Part shown: piece by piece, positions 25,822 to 34,466 of the stretch
How the letters are laid out: every line of letters starts with the position of its first letter
Position numbering within the stretch: the first letter of the stretch is position 1
NCBI RefSeq assembly: GCF_006539945.1
Contig: NZ_BJNZ01000013.1
Coordinates: 1 to 64,000 of the forward strand
Source: Cellulosimicrobium cellulans
GTDB lineage: Bacteria; Actinomycetota; Actinomycetes; Actinomycetales; Cellulomonadaceae
DNA: 64,000 nucleotides
Direction: 5' to 3'
The notes under the pieces: model-generated
Database searches by the model: none
What the model was told of the DNA's origin: nothing
Seen by the model: only the letters and a program-made list of their open reading frames with translations
Translations under genes and position numbers: made by a program

Positions 25822-27321
25822 TCAGCGGCGCGCGGGAGGGTCTGACGGCTCCACGACGACGCAGCGCACCGTCGCGAGGCGCCGGACGGCGCGCTCGAGG
25901 GCCCGCGTGCGGCGCGGCGTCGCACGGAACGTCACGACGATCCGGCCGGCCCGGCCGTCGCCGTCCACGGGTCCGGTCGCCAGCGAGTCGAAGCTCACGC
26001 CCCGCGTCGAGAACACGCCCGTGAGCGCGGTGAGCGTGCCCGGCTGGTCGAGCCCGTGCACGGTCGCGACCCACGACGTCTCCGCACCCCGGACCCCGCC
26101 CGGCGCCGCCCGGTCGCGCAGGTCCGTCCGGTCGGCCCGGTCCGTCCCGTCGCCCGCGTCGTCCCCGTCCCCCGAGCCGCCCTGCGGACCGTCGAGTCGT
26201 GCCGACGGCACAGGCACGGCGCTCCGCGCCGACCCGGACGCGGCGACGGTCGCAGCGATGCCGTCCGCCGCCTGCGCGAGGCGGCGCGCCTCGTCGTCGG
26301 GCAGCTCGTCGAGGAGGACCCGCGTCCAGCCGCCGGGGCCGAGCACGACGGGGACGCCGAGCACGCCGCGGTGCGGGTCGCCGTCAGGACCCGAGCGCGT
26401 CCCATCGAGCCGTCCGTCGAGCTCGCCGTCGAGGGCCACCTGCCCGGCGACGACGATCTCGCGCCCGTCGAGGACGACCTCGAGCAGGTCGACGGTCGCG
26501 CTGGCCGTCCCGGCGGGCGTCTTGGCGCCCGACTGGTGCGTCATCCAGGGCCGCGTGACGAGCCGTAGGTCCGCAGGCCACGTGTCGATGAGGTCGAACG
26601 CGGCACCCATGTCCGCCGCGGCGACGCGTGCGAGCTCGTCCTTCGCGGCCGCGATCTCGGCGGGCAGCGCGTCGAGCGTGCGACCCCTCCGCAGCGCCGC
26701 GACGGCGCGGGCCCGCTCGTCGGCGTCCAGACCGCTCACGCGGACCGTCGACCACAGCGGCACGGCGTCCTCGCCGTGCTGACCCCCGACGAACCCGCCG
26801 ACGCGGTGCCGCCGCACGCCCAGCTCGACCGCGAGCTCGCGCCGGAACCGCAACGTGTCGAGCCACGCGCCCATCCCGAGCACACGGTGCCGCCCGAGAC
26901 GCTCCGCCATGACGGCGACGCCGAGCTCCACGGGGTTGGTCACCACGACGACCACCTCGTGCCCCGACCCGTGGCGCGCGATGGCGTCGGCGTACTCCGC
27001 GAGCACGGCGCCGTTCGTGGCGGCGAGGACCCGGCGGTCGGGGTCGGCTCCCGTCCGGGCCGGGGGCGTGAGGCCCGCGGCGACGACGATCACGTCGGCC
27101 GTGACGTCCTCGGGGGAGTGCGCGACGTCGAGCAGGGGCGCGTGCTCGTCGTACGCGTCGACGAGGTCGGCGCGCAGCCCGTGCACGGCCCGTCCGGACG
27201 CCCCGCCCGCGCGTCCCACGAGCTGGAGCCGCGCCGTCGGCGGGAGCACCCGTCGCTCGACGATCTGCGTGCACACCTGCCGGCCGACGTCTCCCGTCGC
27301 CCCCACCACCGCTACGTCCAC
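25822..27321 (-). CDS. Malate/lactate dehydrogenase-like protein with C-terminal ACT domain
   Basis: A 499-residue protein. Residues 1-300 are an LDH/MDH fold: VAVVGATGDVGRQV nucleotide loop, VVVVTNPVEL, LDTLRFRREL with the substrate Asp155/Arg158 pair, and catalytic His182 in GGQHGEDAVPLWS. After a divergent segment and a Gly/Asp/Arg-rich linker, residues 405-490 form an ACT-like domain (WVATVHGLDQPGTLTALTGV, FSTRGVSFDSL). LDH/MDH enzymes normally lack ACT domains, which bind amino acids. This suggests an oxidoreductase under amino-acid control or a repurposed enzyme. The start is GTG 27321. Confidence 0.85.
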   Translation of the reverse strand: MDVAVVGATGDVGRQVCTQIVERRVLPPTARLQLVGRAGGASGRAVHGLRADLVDAYDEHAPLLDVAHSPEDVTADVIVVAAGLTPPARTGADPDRRVLAATNGAVLAEYADAIARHGSGHEVVVVVTNPVELGVAVMAERLGRHRVLGMGAWLDTLRFRRELAVELGVRRHRVGGFVGGQHGEDAVPLWSTVRVSGLDADERARAVAALRRGRTLDALPAEIAAAKDELARVAAADMGAAFDLIDTWPADLRLVTRPWMTHQSGAKTPAGTASATVDLLEVVLDGREIVVAGQVALDGELDGRLDGTRSGPDGDPHRGVLGVPVVLGPGGWTRVLLDELPDDEARRLAQAADGIAATVAASGSARSAVPVPSARLDGPQGGSGDGDDAGDGTDRADRTDLRDRAAPGGVRGAETSWVATVHGLDQPGTLTALTGVFSTRGVSFDSLATGPVDGDGRAGRIVVTFRATPRRTRALERAVRRLATVRCVVVEPSDPPARR

Positions 27322-27406
27322 CCCGGCAGGCTACGTCCGGACCGACGAGCCCGGGAGATCTTCCTGTGCTCGGGCGAGGGCGCGCGCAAGAACCGCAACC
27401 TCGGCG

Positions 27407-28324
27407 TCAGGCGAAGGCGATGTCCGCCGCGGCGGCGACCATCTCGTCGAGGACCGCGGAGACGACCGGACGGGGCTCGTGGCGGGTCGCGCGGTGGCGT
27501 GCGACGAGGCGACGTGATCCGAGGCCGGGCAGGCCGACGACCGTGACGCCGTCGGGCACCTCGTCCGACGCGCCGCCCTCGACCGCGAGCGCCGGGAGCA
27601 TCGCGACGCCGAGCCCGGCCGCGACGAGCGACAGCGCGACGTCGAAGTCGTAGTAGTTGTGGCGCGTGCGCACGGTCCCGCCGAGCCCGCGGGACAGACG
27701 GCGCAGGGCGCGCGCGGCGGCGGTGCCCGGCTCGGGGCCGAGCCAGACGACGTCGCGCACGTCGTCGAGACGGGTCGGGGTGGGCATGCTCGCCGGGACC
27801 ACGAGCCGCCACGGCTCGTCCAGCAGCACGATCTCGCGCGTCCCGCGCGGCGCGGGGGAGTCGGCCTCGTAGTCCCGCTCCAGGAGCACGACGTCGAGCT
27901 CGCCCGCGCGCAGGAGGCGCAGCGCCTCGGTGGGCTCGCGCTCCTGCACGTCGAGCTCGATGCCCGGCGCCGTCTCCGCCAGTCGCCCGGCGACGGGCGC
28001 GACGACGGCGCGGATCGCCGTCTGGAACGACCCCACGGCGACGCGGCCGGTGACCTCGTCGCCCAGTGCCGCGAGCGCCTTGCGCGCCTCGACGAGCTCC
28101 GTCTCGATGCGCTCGGCCGTCTCGGCGAGCACGCGCCCGGCCGGTGTGAGGGTCACGCCGCGCGGTCCGCGGTCGAGGACGGCGACGCCCTCCTCGGCCT
28201 CGAGGCGCTGGATCTGCTGGGAGACCGCGGACGGGGTGACGTGCAGAAGGTCTGCTGCCGCGAGAATGCCCCCGCCGCGGTGCACGGCAAGGAGGAAACC
28301 AAGTCTGCGTGGGTCCGTCGCCAT
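27407..28324 (-). CDS. LysR-family transcriptional regulator
   Basis: A 305-residue LysR protein. The HTH is at 5-62: LGFLLAVHRGGGILAAADLL, HVTPSAVSQQIQRLEAEEGV and LTPAGRVLAETAERIE. The ligand-binding domain follows, with GRVAVGSFQTAIRAVVAPVA and the usual second subdomain. It is divergent from the small membrane protein at 28540 across about 215 bases that include CCTTCG/CGAAGG half-sites. Targets are probably that gene and itself, by the usual LysR arrangement. The effector is unknown. Confidence 0.93.
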   Translation of the reverse strand: MATDPRRLGFLLAVHRGGGILAAADLLHVTPSAVSQQIQRLEAEEGVAVLDRGPRGVTLTPAGRVLAETAERIETELVEARKALAALGDEVTGRVAVGSFQTAIRAVVAPVAGRLAETAPGIELDVQEREPTEALRLLRAGELDVVLLERDYEADSPAPRGTREIVLLDEPWRLVVPASMPTPTRLDDVRDVVWLGPEPGTAAARALRRLSRGLGGTVRTRHNYYDFDVALSLVAAGLGVAMLPALAVEGGASDEVPDGVTVVGLPGLGSRRLVARHRATRHEPRPVVSAVLDEMVAAAADIAFA

Positions 28325-28539
28325 GTAGAGATGCTAAACGCCCGGTGCAGGATCCTTCGATTGTGCTGAAGCGCCGAAGGCCTCACACTTGTCGTGGCGC
28401 CGGTCGGTTACCTCCTCCTCCTTACGGGTCGGCGCCCGAGCTTCCGCACCACCGCGCCACCAGCCATCGGCCCGGAGCGCACAGCCACCGCAGCGTCGCG
28501 GTACCCCCCTCCACCCCTCTTCGTCACCGGAGTACCGCT

Positions 28540-28926
28540 GTGCCCGTCACCCTCGACGCGTTCGTCATGTTCCTCGGCTGGATCGGCGCCGCCGCCGGCG
28601 TCGTCGCCTACGCGATGGTCAGCCGCGGCCGCTGGGCCGCGTCGTCCGCCCCGTTCCAGCTCACCAACCTCACCGCCGCCGGCCTCATGGGCATGGTCGC
28701 GGCCGCGAACGGGGTGTGGCCGTCGGTGGCCGCCAACATCGTGTGGATCGTCATCGGCGTGCAGGCGATCGTCGTGCTCGTCCGCGCGCGGGCGCGCCGC
28801 CGCGCGACCGTCGTCGACGAGGCGACCCCTGCCGCGGTCGTCCCGGGCGCGGCCACGAGCGCCGTCCCCGACGCGGTCCTGCCCGACGGCGACCCCTCGC
28901 CGCGCGAGGTCGGGCTCGCCGCCTGA
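28540..28926 (+). CDS. Small integral membrane protein, CBU_0592-like
   Basis: About 128 residues from GTG 28540 (VPVTLDAFVMFLGWIGAAAG). Three hydrophobic helices span about residues 5-85: AGVVAYAMVS, LTNLTAAGLMGMVAAANG and ANIVWIVIGVQAIVVLV. A basic stretch and an acidic, Ala-rich cytoplasmic tail follow. The pattern matches small CBU_0592-type membrane proteins of unknown function. An ATG at 28567 is a shorter alternative without a clear ribosome binding site. It converges tail to tail with the DUF1761 gene with no spacer. Confidence 0.7.
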   Translation: MPVTLDAFVMFLGWIGAAAGVVAYAMVSRGRWAASSAPFQLTNLTAAGLMGMVAAANGVWPSVAANIVWIVIGVQAIVVLVRARARRRATVVDEATPAAVVPGAATSAVPDAVLPDGDPSPREVGLAA

Positions 28927-29355
28927 CTACACCCCGGCGGGCGTGATCAGCCCGACCAGCAGCCCCATCACGAGCACGGTGACCAGCTCGTGCGCGGCGT
29001 TGAGGACCGTGAGCCCCGCCGGCCGACCCTCGAACGCGTCGTGCGTGACGAACCGCGCGGCGGTGAACCCCGCCCACAGCACGACGGCGGTCAGCAGCGC
29101 GTTGCCGAGGTAGCCACCGCCGTAGAAGGACCACGCGAGGTACGTCGCCCCCGCGAGCACCCACGCGGTGACGAAGCTGACCACGAGGGTCACGACGATC
29201 GGCACGACCGCGTCACGCCCCTCCCCGGACGGGTCGACCTTCGCGACGCGCATCCAGTACGTGCCGAACACCTTCGGCGTGTACCAGACCGAGCCCACGA
29301 CCATGCTCGACACCGTCGCGGCCAGCACCGCCCAGTAGTTGATCTCCGGAACCAT
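28927..29355 (-). CDS. DUF1761-like membrane protein
   Basis: A 142-residue protein with four membrane helices. It begins MVPEINYWAVLAATVSSMVV then GSVWYTPKVFGTYWM, the conserved start of DUF1761 proteins. Later helices are VPIVVTLVVSFVTAWVLAG, ALLTAVVLWAGFTAARFVTH and LTVLNAAHELVTVLVMGLLV. The ATG at 29355 lies just upstream of the EEP gene end on the same strand, 45 bases after its stop. The molecular function of the family is not established. Confidence 0.82.
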   Translation of the reverse strand: MVPEINYWAVLAATVSSMVVGSVWYTPKVFGTYWMRVAKVDPSGEGRDAVVPIVVTLVVSFVTAWVLAGATYLAWSFYGGGYLGNALLTAVVLWAGFTAARFVTHDAFEGRPAGLTVLNAAHELVTVLVMGLLVGLITPAGV

Positions 29356-29399
29356 CGGGCCGCTCCCTCGCGTCGACGCCTTCGCTCGGAGCGTAGCGC

Positions 29400-30290
29400 T
29401 CAGGCGGTGGCGCCCGCCTGCGGTTCGACGACCACGTCGACCACGACCGCGCGGTGGTCGGACAGGCCCGTGTCGACGGCCGTCGCGGGGCCGAGGGCCC
29501 GGACCGTCGCCCGCCCGGGGGCGGAGTCGGCGAGCACGTGGTCGATCTGCCGCGCGGGCCGGTCGACGGGGTGGGTCAGCACGTCGGCGAGCGACGTGAA
29601 GCCGGTGATCTCCGCGGGCTCGGGCGCCCGCAGGTTGAGGTCGCCCAGCAGGACGAGCGGGCGGGGGAGCGGCGCGCAGGCCCCCGCGAAGGACCGGAGC
29701 TGGTCGGCCGTGAACTCGGGCCGGGACGTGGTGTGTGCCGTCACCACCGTCAACGGCCCCCACGGCGTCACGACGGCGGCGGCGAGCGCCGCGCGGGGCT
29801 CGTCCGGGACCACGCGGAACGGGACGAGGCGCGCGGCCCCGCGCGCCGCGCCGGGCACCCGGCGGCGGACGCGCGAGCGCCACGGCATCCGGTCGAGCTC
29901 GAGCCGCGACCACCGGGCGACCGGGAACCGGCTGACCAGCCCGATCCCGTAGGACGCGACGCCGGGCACGCGCCGCACCCCCGCTCCCGGTCGGGCCGCG
30001 CGGACCCACGCGCCGGAGACGCCGCGCAGCGTCGGGGAGAAGTGCCGGTGGTCGGCGCGGAGCGCCTCCGCCGCGACGGCGACGAGGTCGGCGCGCTGCG
30101 AGCGCGGCGAGTCGCGCTCGACCTCCTGCAGCGCGAGCACGTCCGCGTCGAGGTACGCGACCGCGCGCGCGAACCGCTCGACGTCGACCGTCCCGTCGAG
30201 CGCGGCGCCGTGCAGGGCGTTGAAGGTCGCGAGGCGCAGCGCGCCGTCGGGTCGCGGGGGGAGTCCGGGAGCGGCGGGGTCGGTCGGCAC
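29400..30290 (-). CDS. Endonuclease/exonuclease/phosphatase family protein
   Basis: A 296-residue EEP-fold phosphoesterase. LRLATFNALHG, DVLALQEVERDS (metal-binding Glu), VVTAHTTSRPE, RPLVLLGDLNLRAPEP (Asp and Asn) and LSDHRAVVVDV (the terminal Asp-His pair) appear in order. Substrates in this fold include DNA, inositol phosphates and sphingolipids, so specificity is open. No signal peptide is seen, suggesting a cytosolic enzyme. I chose GTG 30290 with GAGG eight bases upstream. It lies 44 bases after the aminotransferase gene on the same strand. Confidence 0.88.
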   Translation of the reverse strand: MPTDPAAPGLPPRPDGALRLATFNALHGAALDGTVDVERFARAVAYLDADVLALQEVERDSPRSQRADLVAVAAEALRADHRHFSPTLRGVSGAWVRAARPGAGVRRVPGVASYGIGLVSRFPVARWSRLELDRMPWRSRVRRRVPGAARGAARLVPFRVVPDEPRAALAAAVVTPWGPLTVVTAHTTSRPEFTADQLRSFAGACAPLPRPLVLLGDLNLRAPEPAEITGFTSLADVLTHPVDRPARQIDHVLADSAPGRATVRALGPATAVDTGLSDHRAVVVDVVVEPQAGATA

Positions 30291-30334
30291 CGCACGATCC
30301 TCGCGCGAGCCCGCGACGGTCGCGACCAGACGCG

Positions 30335-31531
30335 TCAGAGGGTGCGTCGCCAGGCGACGATCCGCTCCACGGCCTCGGCGACCGTCGCCGGGGCCGCCGC
30401 GAAGGAGAGGCGCACCCAGTCGCCGCCCCGGACGCCGTCGAAGTCCGTGCCCGGGGTGAGCGCGACACCCGCCTCGGCGAGCAGGCGCTCGCACCACGTC
30501 ACGGAGTCGAGCCCGTCCCCGGAGACGTCCGCGTAGACGTAGAACGCGCCGTCGGCCGGGGCGACGCGCGACCACCCGAGGTCGTCGAGCCGCGACAGCA
30601 CGAGCTCGCGCGACGCCGCGTAGCGCGCGACGTTCTCCGCGGCGGCCGCGTACCCCTCGGGCGAGAACGCCGCGACGCCCGCGTGCTGCGCGAGCGCGGG
30701 CGGGGACAGCGCGACGTTCCCCGCGAGCGCGTCGACCGGCCCGACGAGCTCGTCCGGCAGCACGAGCCACCCCAGGCGCCAGCCCGTCATGGCCCAGTAC
30801 TTCGAGAACGAGCTGACGACGACGGCGCCCTCGCCGACGTACCGCGCCGCGGTCGGCAGCGCCGCGGGAGAGGCGCCCGCCGCGTCGTCGTACGTGATGC
30901 CGTGGTAGATCTCGTCGCTCACGAGCCGGACGTCGTGGTCGGCGCACCACGCCGCGACGGCGTCGAGCTCGGCGGGCAGGATCATCGTCCCCGTCGGGTT
31001 CGCCGGGCTCGCGACGACCAGGCCGTCGAGGCCGCCGTCGTAGTACGCCTCCATGAGCTGCGACACCGTGGGCTGGTAGCGCGTCTCGGGCCCGCAGTCG
31101 AGCTCGACGACCTCGCAGCCCAGCGCCCGCAGGATGTTCTTGTAGGCGGGGTAGCCGGGGCGGGCCAGCGCGACGCGGTCGCCGACGTCGAACGCCGCGA
31201 GGAACGCGAGGAGGAACCCGCCGGAGGACCCGGTCGTCACGGCGACGCGCGCCGGGTCGACCTCGACGCCGTACCAGCGGTCGTAGTGCTCCGCGATCGC
31301 CCGACGCAGGGCCGGGACGCCGAGCGACTCCGTGTAGCCGAGGTCGCCGTGCTCCAGCAGCTCGATCGCCCGGCGGCGCACGACGTCCGACGCCCCCGTC
31401 GACGGCTCGCCCGCGCACAGGTTGAGGACGGACGCCCCCGCGTCGCGCAGGCGGTTCGCCTCCGCGAGCACCTCCATCACCGCGAACGGCGGCACGTGCG
31501 AGCGGCGCGAGACCTTCATCGACCCAGACAT
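30335..31531 (-). CDS. Class I/II PLP aminotransferase
   Basis: About 398 residues of fold-type I aminotransferase. Landmarks are FAVMEVLAEANRLRDAGASV, LNLCAGEPSTG, VTTGSSGGFLLAFLA, PGYPAYKNIL, VVASPANPTGTMI, LVSDEIYHGITYDD, and SSFSKYWAMTGWRLGWLV with the PLP-binding Lys. The family transfers amino groups between amino acids and 2-oxo acids; aspartate- or alanine-type specificity is likely but not certain. ATG 31531 is preferred, with ATG 31519 (MKVSRRSHVPP) as an alternative. The EEP gene follows. Confidence 0.93.
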   Translation of the reverse strand: MSGSMKVSRRSHVPPFAVMEVLAEANRLRDAGASVLNLCAGEPSTGASDVVRRRAIELLEHGDLGYTESLGVPALRRAIAEHYDRWYGVEVDPARVAVTTGSSGGFLLAFLAAFDVGDRVALARPGYPAYKNILRALGCEVVELDCGPETRYQPTVSQLMEAYYDGGLDGLVVASPANPTGTMILPAELDAVAAWCADHDVRLVSDEIYHGITYDDAAGASPAALPTAARYVGEGAVVVSSFSKYWAMTGWRLGWLVLPDELVGPVDALAGNVALSPPALAQHAGVAAFSPEGYAAAAENVARYAASRELVLSRLDDLGWSRVAPADGAFYVYADVSGDGLDSVTWCERLLAEAGVALTPGTDFDGVRGGDWVRLSFAAAPATVAEAVERIVAWRRTL

Positions 31532-31599
31532 GGCCCCATCATGCCGGGTCCACCGGACCGGCCCGCTGCCGAGCCCGGCGTCGCAGGCACCGCACGATG

Positions 31600-31657
31600 C
31601 CGAACCCGGGGTTACGGGTGGATGCGGCGGGCGCGCAGCCCACAACCCCGGGTTCGG
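31600..31657. repeat. 14-bp inverted repeat between divergent genes
   Basis: CCGAACCCGGGGTT at 31600-31613 and AACCCCGGGTTCGG at 31644-31657 are perfect inverted repeats with a 30-base spacer. They lie between the aminotransferase start (31531) and the divergent membrane gene (31710). The site could be an operator or a hairpin in either leader. I see no second copy in the window. Confidence 0.6.
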
Positions 31658-31709
31658 CGGGTCGGGTCATCCGTTCGGGGGACGCGCCGCCGTCGGGCGA
31701 CGGGGTCGG

Positions 31710-32351
31710 ATGGACGGCATGACCGAGGACGCGTGGGACGACGGCACCGACGACCGGGCGAGGGACGGTCGCGCTCGGGAGGGTCGCGGGCACGAAGGCC
31801 GCGCCGAGGCGTTCCGGCCGGTCCGGGGGTGGGGCGTCCTGTGGCGCAGCGCGTTCGTGCTGTGGCACGGCGGGCACGAGTACGTCGTGGACGTGGACTT
31901 CCTCGACTGGGACGAGCGCATCCGGCTCTACCGCGACCGGCGCCTCGTCGACGAGCAGCGGTCCCGGGCGCGCTTCGACCTCCCCGGTGTACGGATCGAG
32001 GCACGGATGAGCCTCTACGGGATGCGGTACGTGCGCGCCGTCGACGCCGTGGGAGACGTCCACGACGTCCCGCCGATGCCCGGGACGGCCGAGGCGTGGC
32101 GGGACCGCATGGACCGCGAGCGCCCGACGGCGAGCCGCGCCGTCGGCGTCGCCGCGTGGGTCGTGCTCGTGGTCGCGCTCGTGACGCAGGTGCCGCAGCT
32201 GCTCGACCTCGTCTCCGGGTTCACGGGCTGGACGCCGCCGTTCGTGCCCGACCTGCCGCCCTCCGTGAACACGGTGCTGTCCGTGGCGGGGGTGGTCGCC
32301 GCCGTCGACCGCGGGCTGCGGCGCCGCTACCACCCGCTCCTGGACGGCTGA
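31710..32351 (+). CDS. Hypothetical membrane-anchored protein
   Basis: About 213 residues from ATG 31710, with ATG 31719 nearly equivalent. The N-terminal 30 residues are charged and probably disordered. The middle (SAFVLWHGGHEYVVDVDFLD, then RARFDLPGVRIEARMSLYGM) is beta-rich and soluble. One clear membrane helix near 150-170 (AAWVVLVVALVTQVPQLLDL) and a second weaker one near 190-205 end the protein. I do not recognise the family. It is probably transcribed alone, from the gap carrying the 14-bp inverted repeat. Confidence 0.65.
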   Translation: MDGMTEDAWDDGTDDRARDGRAREGRGHEGRAEAFRPVRGWGVLWRSAFVLWHGGHEYVVDVDFLDWDERIRLYRDRRLVDEQRSRARFDLPGVRIEARMSLYGMRYVRAVDAVGDVHDVPPMPGTAEAWRDRMDRERPTASRAVGVAAWVVLVVALVTQVPQLLDLVSGFTGWTPPFVPDLPPSVNTVLSVAGVVAAVDRGLRRRYHPLLDG

Positions 32352-32416
32352 CCACCCGCTCGTCCCGCGCCGCCGCGCGTGCCTAGGGTGGACGAACGCC
32401 GACAGAGGAGGTTCTC

Positions 32417-33016
32417 GTGTTCCGACGACGGTCCCGCAGCACCCCCGACGACGACCCGGTCCGGCGCGCCGCGCAGTACCGGGTCGACCGCGAGACCGCG
32501 CGCGAGGAGTCGGAGCGCGAGGACCCGGGACGCGGGGACGTGCCCGGTCCCGCCGGGCACGACGCGCCCGCCGCCGGGTCCCGGGCGACCGACGACGACG
32601 CTGCGCCTCGCGGTCCGCGCCGTGTACGACCTGAGGACCGCGCGATGTACGTCGACACGGTGATCGACCAGGCCATCCGCCGGGGAGAGTTCGACGACCT
32701 CCCGCTCGCGGGCAAGCCGATCCCCGGGCTCACGGGGACGCACGACCCCGACTGGTGGCTCAAGGCGGTCATCGAGCGCGAGCAGCTCACGGGTCTCGGC
32801 CCTCCGGCGATGCTGCTCAAGCAGGAGGACCGAGAGCTCGACGACCGGCTCGACCGAGAGCTCGACGAGACGACCGTCCGCGAGATCCTCACGGACTTCA
32901 ACGCGCGGGTCGTCGACGCCCGCCGCCAGCTCCTGGGCGGCCCGCCCGTGGTCACGCCGACGCGCGACGTCGAGCACGAGGTCGCCCGCTGGCGCGCGCG
33001 CCGCACCTCCCGCTGA
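32417..33016 (+). CDS. DUF1992 (DnaJ-C28-like) domain protein
   Basis: A 199-residue protein. The first 70 residues are charged and low-complexity. Residues 78-180 carry the DUF1992 motif set: YVDTVIDQAIRRGEFDDLPL, AGKPIPGL, WWLKAVIEREQLTGLGPP and REILTDFNARVVDARRQ. This conserved domain is found with DnaJ homologues, but its biochemical role is not established. GTG 32417 has GAGGAGG five bases upstream. TAGGGT at 32384-32389 is a good -10 candidate. Confidence 0.88.
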   Translation: MFRRRSRSTPDDDPVRRAAQYRVDRETAREESEREDPGRGDVPGPAGHDAPAAGSRATDDDAAPRGPRRVRPEDRAMYVDTVIDQAIRRGEFDDLPLAGKPIPGLTGTHDPDWWLKAVIEREQLTGLGPPAMLLKQEDRELDDRLDRELDETTVREILTDFNARVVDARRQLLGGPPVVTPTRDVEHEVARWRARRTSR

Positions 33017-33099
33017 GCACCGCCACCAGCTTCGCCGCCCCGCTCGCGAACCCGACGACCGGCGCGCGACCGGCCGCCCGCGCGCCTAGGGTCGGGCGC

Positions 33100-34287
33100 A
33101 TGGCCGACTGGCAGCCCGACGTCCTCGGGGAGGACTACGAGCAGCTCACGCTGCCGCTCGCCCCCGACGACGAGGGCGACGTCGTCGCCACGCTCGTGCG
33201 CCGCCGTCGGGCCGGGGGAGACGACGCGGACGGGACCGGCCAGCACCTCGACGTCCTGTACGTCCACGGCTGGTCCGACTACTTCTTCCAGACCGAGCTC
33301 GCCGACTTCTGGGAGGCGCACGGCGCGCGGTTCCACGCGCTCGACCTGCGCAAGTACGGGCGCAGCCTGCGCCCCGGCCAGACGCCGGGGTACGTCACGG
33401 ACCTCGCGACGTACGACGAGGACATCGAGGCCGCCCTCGCGGCGATCGGCCACCGTGGGCACGGGCGCTCCCCGCGCGAGCTCGTGCTCATGGGCCACTC
33501 GACGGGCGGCCTGACCCTGAGCCTGTGGCTCGCCCGGAACCCCGGCCGCGCGGCGGCGCTCGTCCTCAACAGCCCGTGGCTGGAGTTCCAGACGCGCGAG
33601 GTGGGTCGCCTGCTCCTCGAGCCCGTCATCGGCGCGCGTGCGCGTCTCACGCCGACGCGGCCGCTGCCCAACGTCGACCTCGGCTTCTACACGCGCTCGG
33701 TGAGCAAGGACTTCGACGGCGAGTGGTCGTACGACCTCGCGTGGCGCCCCCAGCACGGGTTCCGCACCACGCCCGCGTGGCTGTCCGCCGTCTTCCGCGG
33801 GCAGCAGACGGTCGCGCGCGGCCTGTCCATCGGGGCGCCGGTGCTCGTGCTGCTCTCCGCCCGCAGCACGCTGCTGCCGCGCTGGGCGCCCGAGATGATG
33901 CACACCGACACGGCGATCGAGGTGGACGGCGTCGCGCAGCGGTCCGTCCAGCTCGGCGACCTCGTCACGGTCGTGCGTCTCGACGGCGCGCTGCACGACG
34001 TCGTGCTCTCGGCCCGGCCCGTGCGCGCGCTCGCGTACGGACGGATCGCGCAGTGGGTCGGCGCATACCTCCCGCGTCCCACGCCCGTCGTGCCCGACGA
34101 CGACCGGGCACCCGCGCCGGACGACGCACCACCGGCGCCAGGCGGCCCGGGCCCGCTGCTCTCCCGCCTCGGCGCGGGCGCGCACCGCGCCGGGCGCGCG
34201 GTCGCGCGCACGGTCGGCGCCGCCGTCGGGACGTTCCGCGGCACCCGGGCCGGCCGCCGGCTTCCGGGCAACCCGACCCGGTCGTAG
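33100..34287 (+). CDS. Alpha/beta hydrolase (serine lipase/esterase-like)
   Basis: About 395 residues. LDVLYVHGWSDYFFQTELA provides the oxyanion loop, ALDLRKYGRSLRPGQ follows, and the nucleophile elbow is LVLMGHSTGGLTLSLWLA. LDGALHDVVLS near 305 supplies a candidate catalytic His. No signal peptide is visible. The C-terminal 60 residues are Pro/Ala/Arg-rich and probably disordered. TAGGGT at 33087-33092 lies seven bases before the ATG with no ribosome binding site between, a leaderless arrangement. The substrate is unknown. Confidence 0.9.
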   Translation: MADWQPDVLGEDYEQLTLPLAPDDEGDVVATLVRRRRAGGDDADGTGQHLDVLYVHGWSDYFFQTELADFWEAHGARFHALDLRKYGRSLRPGQTPGYVTDLATYDEDIEAALAAIGHRGHGRSPRELVLMGHSTGGLTLSLWLARNPGRAAALVLNSPWLEFQTREVGRLLLEPVIGARARLTPTRPLPNVDLGFYTRSVSKDFDGEWSYDLAWRPQHGFRTTPAWLSAVFRGQQTVARGLSIGAPVLVLLSARSTLLPRWAPEMMHTDTAIEVDGVAQRSVQLGDLVTVVRLDGALHDVVLSARPVRALAYGRIAQWVGAYLPRPTPVVPDDDRAPAPDDAPPAPGGPGPLLSRLGAGAHRAGRAVARTVGAAVGTFRGTRAGRRLPGNPTRS

Positions 34288-34466
34288 CGGAGCAGCGCAC
34301 CGCTCCGGGTGGTCGGAGTGGTCGTCGACCGGCCACGCCCGAGCCCTACCCCCTCGGGTGGGCGGCTCCGGTCCACGAGTCGTACCGCCGGTGGATCCCG
34401 GGGCGGCGGCGCGGCGATACCGTCGGCGGCGTCGTGCGTGGGTGGTCAGCAGAAGGAGTAGTCGAC

